Assembly: GCA_964473485.1 (NCBI GenBank)
Contig: CAYYPH010000010.1
Location: 1-64,000 of the forward strand
Origin: CAIVAT01 sp964473485
GTDB lineage: Bacteria; Bacteroidota; Bacteroidia; Bacteroidales; FEN-979
Reading direction: 5' to 3'
DNA: 64,000 nt
The position numbers and the translations under genes were made by a program. Shown piece after piece: positions 18,001-25,641 of this stretch. Position 1 is the first letter of the stretch, and every line of letters starts with the position of its first letter. The notes under the pieces are model-generated. The model saw only the letters and a program-made list of their open reading frames with translations. It did not search any database and was not told the origin of the DNA.

Positions 18001-21000
18001 GTTAGCCTCTGTGGAAGTGAATCCAGCGGGGGTGGAGGTCCAGCTGTAGGTATTACCGGTAACCGGAGCAGCACCAATCTGTGTAGAGGCACCGATACAA
18101 ATAGCCCTGTTGGCCCCGGCAACAGCTGCCGGTAACGGGTTTACAGTCACGATCACACTATGGCTGTTGGAACATCCGGTAGCTGTAATTGTTTCTACCA
18201 AAGTATACGTAGTAGTTACCAGCGGACTAACCGTTGGATTCGCATCCGTAGCAGTGAATCCTGCAGGATTCGAGGTCCAGCTGTAAGTATTTCCAGGAAC
18301 CGGCGCTGCACCAAGCTGTGTGCTGCCTCCAAGACAAATGGCCCTGTCGGCACCTGCATTGGCAGCAGGTAACGGATTAACTGTCACTATCACGCTGTTT
18401 GTATTGCTGCATCCTGTCGCGGTGATCGTCTCCACGAGTATATATGTGGTTGTCACAGCAGGGCTTACCATCGGATTAGATTCAGTAGAACTGAATCCGA
18501 TCGGGCTCGAGATCCATAGATAGGTATTTCCGGCAACCGGGGCTGCTCCTATCTGTGTACTCTCACCCAGGCAAATGGCCCTGTCGGCTCCTGCATTGGC
18601 TGCAGGCAACGGGTTGACCGTAACCACCACGCTGTTCGAATTGGTGCATCCCGTGGCCGTTATCGTTTCAACCACCGTATAGGTAGTAGTAACAAGCGGA
18701 TTAACAATCGGGTTTGCCTCGGTCGATGTGAAACCGGCAGGGTTTGAAGTCCAACTATATGTGCTCCCGGTAACAGGCTGTGTTCCCAACTGGGTTGATT
18801 CACCATAACAGATACTTCTGTCGTCACCCGCAATTGCATTTGGTAACGGGTTGACAGTTACCACAACAAAGTTACTGTTGCTGCATCCTGAAGCTGTAAC
18901 CGTTTCAACCAGTGTGTAAACCGTGGTCACCAGTGGTGAAACAACAGGGTTGGCGATATTTGAAACAAAACCAGCAGGTACCGATGACCAGCTATAGGTA
19001 TTGCCCGGAATCGGGCTTGCTCCGATTTGCACGGAACTACCTATGCAAATGGCACTGTTCGTTCCGGCATTTGCAGGAGGCAATGGATTGACCGTGATGA
19101 TCACACTGTTGCTGTTTGAACAGCCTGTAGCCGTAATGGTCTCGGTTACCGTGTAGATTGTTGTAACCAGAGGATTTACAACTGCATACGATTCGGTCGA
19201 TGAAAATCCGGCCGGCAGAGAAGACCAGCTGTAGGTGCTTCCTGCAACCGGAGGTGCTCCGATTAAGGCATTTTCACCTTCACAAATGGTCTGCGGAATA
19301 CCTGCGGCTGCAGCCGGTAATGGATTGACCGTTACGATCACGCTGTTGCTGTTACTGCAACCGGTACCCGTTACTGTTTCTGTAATGGTATAGGTGGTGG
19401 TTACAAGCGGACTGACCGTGGGATTTGCCTCAGTTGAGGTAAAGCCCGCCGGAACAGAGGTCCAGCTATAGGTACTACCTGCAACCGGCGCTGCACCTAA
19501 CTGGGTGGATGCCCCGATACAGATTGCACGGTCGGCTCCTGCCACTGCAGCTGGTAACGGGTTCACCGTCACAATTACGCTATGAGTATTTGAACATCCG
19601 GTGGCCGTTATCGTTTCAATAACGGTATAGGTTGTAGTTACAACCGGGCTTACCATTGGATTGGCCTCCGTCGAAGTGAATCCTGCCGGATTCGACGACC
19701 AGAGGTACGTACTGCCTGCAACCGGCAATGCACCTAACTGTGTCGTCTGACCCAGGCAAATCGCACGGTCGGTTCCTGCAATTGCGGCAGGTAACGGATT
19801 TACAGTAACCACAACATTGTTACTGTTTGAACACCCGGTGGCAGCAATAGTCTCTACAAGTGTATAGGTTGTCGTAACAACAGGATTTACCGTCGGATTG
19901 GCCGAGGTGGATGTGAATCCAACCGGTACCGACGTCCAGCTGTATGTGTTTCCGGTAACCGGCGTAGCTCCGATCTGGGTGCTCTGACCAAGACAGATTG
20001 CACGATTGACACCGGCATTAGCAGACGGCAACGGATTGACGGTAACGACTACGCTGTGCGAATTGGTACATCCCGTAGCTGTAATGGTTTCCACAACAGT
20101 ATAGGTAGTTGTAACCACCGGGCTTACCGTCGGGTTTGCTTCAGTTGAAGTAAAGCCTGCCGGATTCGAGGACCATACATAAGTGCTGCCCGCAACCGGT
20201 AATGCACCTAACTGTGTCGACTGACCCAGACAGATCGCACGGTCGGCTCCCGCTATGGCGGCAGGCAACGGGTTCACTGTCACAATTACACTATGGGTGT
20301 TTGAACATCCCGTTGCAGTGATCGTTTCAATAACAGTATAGGTTGTCGTTAAAACAGGGCTTACTGTCGGATTGGCTTCCGTTGAACTGAAGCCAGCCGG
20401 GTTCGAACTCCAGACATAGGTACTTCCCGATACCGGTGCTGCCCCTAATTGGGTGGACTGACCCAGACAGATCGCACGGTCGGCTCCTGCTATGGCGGCA
20501 GGCAAAGGATTTACGGTAACGGTGACACTATGGGTGTTTGAACATCCCGTTGCAGTATAGGTCTCAAGAAGTGTATAAATGGTAGTTACCAGTGGGTTTA
20601 CCGTGGGATTGGCCTCTGTTGAGGTAAACCCGGCCGGGATTGAAGTCCAAAGGTAGCTACTTCCGCTCACTGACGGGGCTCCAATCACCGTGCTCGCTCC
20701 AAGACAGATTGCACGGTCGGTACCCGCGTTGGCTGCAGGTAATGGATTTACGGTAACCGTGACGCTGTTGGTATTGTAACATCCCGTAGCCGTTATCGTT
20801 TCAATAACTGTATAGATTGTCGTGACAACCGGGCTTACGGTTGGGTTGGCTTCCGTCGAAGTGAATCCGGCAGGAACCGATGTCCAGCTGTAGGTGCTGC
20901 CGCTTACAGGGAGTGCCCCAATCCGGGTGCTCTCGCCAAGGCAGATTGCACGGTCGGGACCGGCATCCGCGGCAGGTAACGGGTTGACCGTAACCAGTAC

Positions 21001-24000
21001 ACTATTGAGATTTGAACAGCCGGTGCCCGTGATGGTCTCCAGAAGTGTGTATGTCGTTGTCAACAAGGGCGAAACAGTCGGATCTGACGAGGTTGATGTA
21101 AATCCAACAGGTACAGAGCTCCATGAATAAGTGTTTCCGGAAACAGGAGGTGCGCCTAACTGGGTACTCTCACCGAGACATATTGCGCGGTCAGCGCCTG
21201 CATTTGCCTCAGGTACCGGATTCACCGTTACCAGTACATTGCCTGTATTTGAACAACCCGTTGCAGTAACAGTCTCAATAAGTGTGTAGGTTGTTGTTTC
21301 AAGCGGTGTAACGGTCGGATTCGCAGAGGTTGAGGTAAACCCAACAGGTACTGAACTCCATGCGTAGGTGTTTCCGGTAACCGGAAGTGCGCCCAACTGC
21401 GTGCTTTCTCCAAGACAGATAGCACGGTCAGCACCAGCATTTGCTGAAGGTAACTGATTAACCGTTACCTGTACACTGTTTGTATTTGAACAACCAGTCG
21501 CGGTTATCGTTTCAATAAGTGTGTAGGTTGTTGTTGTAACCGGTGTAACTGTGGGATTCGATGAGGTTGAGGTAAATCCAACCGGTACTGAACTCCAGGC
21601 ATAGGTGTTTCCTGTTACCGGAGGCGCTCCCAGCTGTGTGCTTTCTCCCAGGCAAATGGCCCGGTCTACTCCCGTTTCGGCATCAGGAATGGGATTAACG
21701 GTCACTACAACCTGGCGTGTATTTGAACAACCCGTCGCCGTTATCGTTTCTATCAAAGTGTATGTGGTCGTAACCAGCGGACTAACGGTTGGGTTCGCTT
21801 CCGTTGATGTGAAACCAGCAGGAATTGATGTCCACATATACGTACTTCCCACAACAGGCGCTGCACCGATCTGGGTGCTTATGCCCTGGCAAATGGTACG
21901 ATCGCTACCGGCATTTGCGACAGGTAATGGATTAACGGTTACATTTACACTGTGGGTGTTAAAGCACCCTGTGGCGGTAACTGTTTCTGTAAGCGTGTAG
22001 GTTGTCGATACAAGCGGGGTTACAACCGGATTGGCTGACGTTGAGGTAAATCCGGAAGGTACTGATATCCAGCTATAGGTGTTTCCGCTCACGGGATCAG
22101 TCCCGAGTTGGGTACTTTCGCCCAGACAGATTGCGCGATCAACGCCGGCATTCGCTGCAGGCAAAGGATTAACAGTCACCACAACCTGATTCGTATTCGA
22201 GCATCCTGTGGCCGTGATCGTCTCAATTAAGGTATAGGTCGTTGTTTGAACAGGGGTTACCGTAGGATTTGCCTGCGTTGATACAAAACCCGACGGGAAG
22301 GACGACCAAAGATAAGTGCTGCCGGGTACGGAGGCTGCCCCAATCTGCGTGCTCTCGCCAAGACAGATGGCACGGTCAGCGCCAGCAAATGCATTGGGTA
22401 ACGGATTCACTACCACCAAAACATCATTTGTATTTGTACATCCCGTGGCAATTACCGTCTCGGTTACCGTATAGGTTGTTGTAACAACCGGGCTTACCAC
22501 AGGATTGGCCTCCGTTGATGCGAAACCAACAGGATTTGATGTCCACTGATAGGTGCTTCCAGCTACCGGTGTCGCACCGATCTGTGTGCTTTCGCCAATA
22601 CAGATAGCACGATCGGCACCGGCATTTGCTTCGGGCAAAGGATTAACCGTCACAATCACACTATTGGTATTGGAACACCCCGTGGCTGTAATTGTTTCAA
22701 TAAGCGTATAAGTGGTTGTCTGAACCGGGGTTACCGTTGGGTTTGCTTCTGTTGAAACAAAACCCGACGGGTCGGAGGACCAAAGATAGGTGCTTCCGGT
22801 TACAGCCGTTGCCCCGATCTGGGTGCTCTCTCCGAGACAAATATCCCGATCGGCTCCTGCATTCGCAACAGGCAACGGATTAACGGTAATTGTCACACTG
22901 TTGGTATTTGAACATCCCGTGGCTGTGATCGTCTCAATCAGCGTATAGACAGTGGTTTCAACCGGTCTAACCGTTGGATTGGATGAAGTGGAGGTAAATC
23001 CCGAAGGTACTGAAGTCCAGCTGTAGGTATTTCCCGATACCTGCGGTCCTCCGATCTCAATGCTCTCGCCGGAACAAATTTCCTGATCGCTGCCGGTATT
23101 CGCGGCAGGTAATGGATTAACCGTAACCGTTACACTGTTGGTATTCGAACAGCCCGTGGCAGTGATCGTTTCAATCAGCGTGTAAATGGTTGTAACAACC
23201 GGACTAACCGTTGGATTGGCTTCTGTTGAAACATATCCAGCCGGGCTGGACGACCACAGGTAGGTGCTTCCGGATACTGAAGGCGCGCCTATCTGGGTAC
23301 TCTCTCCCAGGCATATTGCATCATCATTTCCGGCATTGGCTGCAGGTAACGGATTAACCGTAACCGTTATACTGTTCGTATTGGAACATCCCGTTGCGGT
23401 AATCGTTTCAATCAGTGTGTAAATGGTTGTCACAACCGGGCTAACTGTAGGATTGGCATCTGTTGAAACAAAGCCAGCCGGGATTGACGACCACAGGAAA
23501 GTGCTTCCGGATACTGAAGGCGCACCGATCTGGGCACTCTCTCCAAGGCATATAGCATCATCATTTCCGGCATTGGCTGCAGGTAGCGGATTAACCGTAA
23601 TCGTTACACTGTTCGTATTGGAACATCCCGTGGCGGTGATCGTTTCAATCAGCGTGTAAATGGTTGTTACAACCGGACTAACCGTTGGATTGGCCTCTGT
23701 TGAAACATATCCAGCCGGGATTGACGACCACAGGTAGGTGCTTCCGGATACTGAAGGAGCGCCGATCTGGGTACTCTCTCCCAGGCATATTGCATCATCA
23801 TTTCCGGCATTGGCTGCAGGTAACGGATTAACCGTAACCGTTACACTGTTCGTATTGGAACATCCCGTTGCGGTAATCGTTTCAATCAGCGTGTAAATGG
23901 TTGTTACAACCGGGCTAACCGTTGGATGGGCCTCCGTTGAAACATATCCAGCCGGGATTGACGACCACAGGTAGGTGCTTCCGGATACTGAAGGAGCGCC

Positions 24001-25470
24001 GATCTGGGTACTCTCTCCCAGACATATTGCATCATCGACTCCTGCATTGGCTGCAGGTAACGGATTAACCGTAATCGTTACACTGTTCGTATTGGAACAT
24101 CCCGTGGCGGTGATCGTTTCAATCAGCGTGTAAATGGTTGTTACAACCGGACTAACCGTTGGATTGGCCTCTGTTGAAACATATCCAGCCGGGATTGACG
24201 ACCACAGGTAGGTGCTTCCGGATACTGAAGGAGCGCCGATCTGGGTACTCTCTCCCAGGCATATTGCATCATCATTTCCGGCATTTGCAGCAGGTAAAGG
24301 ATTAACAGTAACTGTAACACTATGGCTATTTGAACAACCTGTGGCGGCTACAGTCTCTGTAAGTGTATAAATTGTTGTTTCAACAGGGCTAACGGTTGGA
24401 TTGGAAGATGTGGATGTAAACCCAACCGGTACTGATGACCAGCTGTAGGTATTTCCAGCAATCTGGGTCGCCCCGATCTGGGCGCTCTGGCCGAGACAGA
24501 TGGTTTGATCTGTTCCGGCATTAGCGGGAGGTATCGGATTAACAGTAACTGTAACACTATTTGTATTGAAACAACCCGTAGCGTCTACTGTTTCAGTAAC
24601 AGTGTAAATTGTTGTCACCGCTGGTGATACAGGTGGATTTGCTGCGGTGGATGTAAATCCGGCCGGCACCGATGACCAGCTGTAAGAACTTCCGGCTACA
24701 GGTGCCGCACCCAATTGTGTGGTCTGATTCAGGCAGATGGTCCTGTCCGTTCCGGCAACTGCAGCCGGCACAGGATTGACCGTTATAAAATAGTTACATG
24801 AACCCGCCACCAGGTTCGGGTAGGTATACGTATAGGTAATGGTATGAACTCCAGCTCCAGCGAGCGCCGGGTTGAAGATATAGCCCGGTTGCACACCGGT
24901 GCCGGTGTAAACTCCACCAGCAGGAGTGCCTCCAGTTAGTGCGAATGGCACAGCATCGATACAAACTGCAGCATTTGCCGGACAAACAACATTGGTATTG
25001 AGTGTTACCGTTCCGTTTTGAGAACCGGTCATGATGTTCACGCCCGCGGTATTACTGATGATTCCTGATGTAATATTTACCGGGTAAACGCCCGGGGCGT
25101 TGGCAGGGGTATTCAATGTAAAATAAACTACCGGACCGCTATTTCCAGTAAATAACGCGTTTGTCATTGAAAAACACAATAGCCTCAGGGTATTCGTTCC
25201 CGGAAAATAGGTAGCACTCAGCGAATGGCTACCCGGTGAAGGCAACCTGGCAGGATTCAGGGCTGCACTGGCGCCCACATAGCTGAATCCGGAAGGTATC
25301 AGAATGTCTGTCTGGAAAGCCGTAAAAGTCTGTGCATTGGTTATGGCGAAATTCACAGTCACCGGATTGTTCACATTTACCTGAGCATTCTCGATGATCA
25401 TAATATTCTGAGCGTACACCGTACCAATGACAACAAATATGGCTGCCAATAAAAGTCGTAATATTTTCAT
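15061..25470 (-). CDS. Giant repetitive surface protein: cohesin-like domain, 29 Ig-like repeats, PKD modules, T9SS domain
   Basis: 3469 residues. Residues 1-20 are a signal peptide. About 21-155 look like a cohesin domain (FTAFQTDILIPSGFSYVGA). About 160-232 are an Ig-like domain (TGGTPAGGVYTGTGVQPG). Residues 233-2523 are exactly 29 tandem 79-residue units; each has Cys in ICLGES and a second Cys in TATGCSN, 54 residues later. About 2524-3370 hold some nine PKD-like modules of a second type (TITGPNSVC ... YIWTVSAGGTI). The last ~80 residues (IYPVPNDGQF to IIVKH) are a T9SS sorting domain. The protein would form a long rod on the cell surface, probably for adhesion or as a scaffold. It follows the 811-residue dockerin protein gene after 171 bp and has its own terminator. 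Confidence 0.88.
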   Translation of the reverse strand: MKILRLLLAAIFVVIGTVYAQNIMIIENAQVNVNNPVTVNFAITNAQTFTAFQTDILIPSGFSYVGASAALNPARLPSPGSHSLSATYFPGTNTLRLLCFSMTNALFTGNSGPVVYFTLNTPANAPGVYPVNITSGIISNTAGVNIMTGSQNGTVTLNTNVVCPANAAVCIDAVPFALTGGTPAGGVYTGTGVQPGYIFNPALAGAGVHTITYTYTYPNLVAGSCNYFITVNPVPAAVAGTDRTICLNQTTQLGAAPVAGSSYSWSSVPAGFTSTAANPPVSPAVTTIYTVTETVDATGCFNTNSVTVTVNPIPPANAGTDQTICLGQSAQIGATQIAGNTYSWSSVPVGFTSTSSNPTVSPVETTIYTLTETVAATGCSNSHSVTVTVNPLPAANAGNDDAICLGESTQIGAPSVSGSTYLWSSIPAGYVSTEANPTVSPVVTTIYTLIETITATGCSNTNSVTITVNPLPAANAGVDDAICLGESTQIGAPSVSGSTYLWSSIPAGYVSTEAHPTVSPVVTTIYTLIETITATGCSNTNSVTVTVNPLPAANAGNDDAICLGESTQIGAPSVSGSTYLWSSIPAGYVSTEANPTVSPVVTTIYTLIETITATGCSNTNSVTITVNPLPAANAGNDDAICLGESAQIGAPSVSGSTFLWSSIPAGFVSTDANPTVSPVVTTIYTLIETITATGCSNTNSITVTVNPLPAANAGNDDAICLGESTQIGAPSVSGSTYLWSSSPAGYVSTEANPTVSPVVTTIYTLIETITATGCSNTNSVTVTVNPLPAANTGSDQEICSGESIEIGGPQVSGNTYSWTSVPSGFTSTSSNPTVRPVETTVYTLIETITATGCSNTNSVTITVNPLPVANAGADRDICLGESTQIGATAVTGSTYLWSSDPSGFVSTEANPTVTPVQTTTYTLIETITATGCSNTNSVIVTVNPLPEANAGADRAICIGESTQIGATPVAGSTYQWTSNPVGFASTEANPVVSPVVTTTYTVTETVIATGCTNTNDVLVVVNPLPNAFAGADRAICLGESTQIGAASVPGSTYLWSSFPSGFVSTQANPTVTPVQTTTYTLIETITATGCSNTNQVVVTVNPLPAANAGVDRAICLGESTQLGTDPVSGNTYSWISVPSGFTSTSANPVVTPLVSTTYTLTETVTATGCFNTHSVNVTVNPLPVANAGSDRTICQGISTQIGAAPVVGSTYMWTSIPAGFTSTEANPTVSPLVTTTYTLIETITATGCSNTRQVVVTVNPIPDAETGVDRAICLGESTQLGAPPVTGNTYAWSSVPVGFTSTSSNPTVTPVTTTTYTLIETITATGCSNTNSVQVTVNQLPSANAGADRAICLGESTQLGALPVTGNTYAWSSVPVGFTSTSANPTVTPLETTTYTLIETVTATGCSNTGNVLVTVNPVPEANAGADRAICLGESTQLGAPPVSGNTYSWSSVPVGFTSTSSDPTVSPLLTTTYTLLETITGTGCSNLNSVLVTVNPLPAADAGPDRAICLGESTRIGALPVSGSTYSWTSVPAGFTSTEANPTVSPVVTTIYTVIETITATGCYNTNSVTVTVNPLPAANAGTDRAICLGASTVIGAPSVSGSSYLWTSIPAGFTSTEANPTVNPLVTTIYTLLETYTATGCSNTHSVTVTVNPLPAAIAGADRAICLGQSTQLGAAPVSGSTYVWSSNPAGFSSTEANPTVSPVLTTTYTVIETITATGCSNTHSVIVTVNPLPAAIAGADRAICLGQSTQLGALPVAGSTYVWSSNPAGFTSTEANPTVSPVVTTTYTVVETITATGCTNSHSVVVTVNPLPSANAGVNRAICLGQSTQIGATPVTGNTYSWTSVPVGFTSTSANPTVNPVVTTTYTLVETIAATGCSNSNNVVVTVNPLPAAIAGTDRAICLGQTTQLGALPVAGSTYLWSSNPAGFTSTEANPMVSPVVTTTYTVIETITATGCSNTHSVIVTVNPLPAAVAGADRAICIGASTQLGAAPVAGSTYSWTSVPAGFTSTEANPTVSPLVTTTYTITETVTGTGCSNSNSVIVTVNPLPAAAAGIPQTICEGENALIGAPPVAGSTYSWSSLPAGFSSTESYAVVNPLVTTIYTVTETITATGCSNSNSVIITVNPLPPANAGTNSAICIGSSVQIGASPIPGNTYSWSSVPAGFVSNIANPVVSPLVTTVYTLVETVTASGCSNSNFVVVTVNPLPNAIAGDDRSICYGESTQLGTQPVTGSTYSWTSNPAGFTSTEANPIVNPLVTTTYTVVETITATGCTNSNSVVVTVNPLPAANAGADRAICLGESTQIGAAPVAGNTYLWISSPIGFSSTESNPMVSPAVTTTYILVETITATGCSNTNSVIVTVNPLPAANAGADRAICLGGSTQLGAAPVPGNTYSWTSNPAGFTATDANPTVSPLVTTTYTLVETITATGCSNSHSVIVTVNPLPAAVAGANRAICIGASTQIGAAPVTGNTYSWTSTPAGFTSTEANPTVSPLVTTTYTLVETITATGCSNTNNVIVTVNPLPVPTITGAVDVCFGATGVTYTTESGMTGYIWTVSAGGTISAGQGTGSIQVTWNIAGPQTVSVNYTNANGCTATSPSVLNVDVKQPFVVGSIAANQSICFNTAPALLTGTAPSGGMQPYAYQWFSSTDNVNFVAITGATNLNYQPGILNVTTYYRLQQTSAIGCGTFNTNVVTITVNPLPVPTITGPATACTNQAPGVYTTEAGMTGYIWTISVGGTIVSGAGTNAISVVWNAPGPQTVSVNYTDANGCTAAAPVVKNVTVNASPVPNLNGVSVVCAGTTGVAYSTDPGMNNYIWTISSGGTITSGQGSNAVFVTWNTAGIQTISVNYTSPTTGCSAASPTVKTVTVNPLPVPTITGPNSVCVNSSGHVYTTQAGMTQYTWTVSAGGTITSGAASNAITVTWSAVGPQTVSVNYYNANGCTAVNPTVYNVTVNPLPVPTITGPNSVCKNATNVVYTTQTGMTNYVWTVSSGGTITAGGTPTSNSVTVTWHTTGLQAVTVGYTNSNGCTSVAPTSYSVNVNPLPVPTIGSNNTPCVGSSGNMYYTESGMTGYVWTVSAGGTIISGQGTSAINVTWNTAGAQSVSVNYSNSFGCTAAVPTVYNLFVTPVPAPAAPITGTASVCAGTNGVAYSTTPVTNATSYTWTVPAGASIASGQGTTNITVNFGSAAVSGNVTVAGTNSCGNGTPSSFAVTVNPLPAAAGTITGPASVCAGTNGVNYSVPAIANATSYGWTVPAGMTIVSGANTNSIIVNVGLTPGTGVITVKGTNACGSGTPSPNFNVTINGIPDAPVVTANGNILTSSSPVGNQWYYEGVAIPGATGQTYVVTHNTGYYWCIVTINGCSSGISNKVWIEIVGVPELPQEASFLIYPVPNDGQFNVAITYPGEDTFTMTVYNQIGMKVYQKTDLTTTGGRYEARVDMRPVANGVYSVVFTNKEHKVIKKIIVKH
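17902..24774 (-). repeat. 29 tandem copies of a 237-bp coding repeat
   Basis: The array is 6873 bp, which is exactly 29 times 237 bp, so no copy has gained or lost a codon. Each unit starts PLPAANAG-like and contains ICLGESTQIGA, YSWSS, ANPTVSP and ETITATGCSN. Units 3-7 counted from the N terminus (23116-24300) are nearly identical in DNA, whereas the outer units differ at many sites. This points to recent local duplication or gene conversion. Confidence 0.95.
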
Positions 25471-25641
25471 AGCTCTTTTTATTAATGTTTACAAATTTTT
25501 AATTATCGGAGAAAACACGAGAACGGAATGCAAAGGCAACATTTATGTTTAAGAGACTTCGATTTTTCAATTCGGTTGCCTGACATACTAATTTTCTTTT
25601 CTCTTTTCCGTTAATGTGCTCGCTACTATAAAATTACTACT

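Noticed and set aside
17902..24774. Regular direct repeats that might be taken for a CRISPR array
   Set aside because: The period is 237 bp, the whole unit is repeated without unique spacers, and the frame codes through all copies. No cas genes are present.
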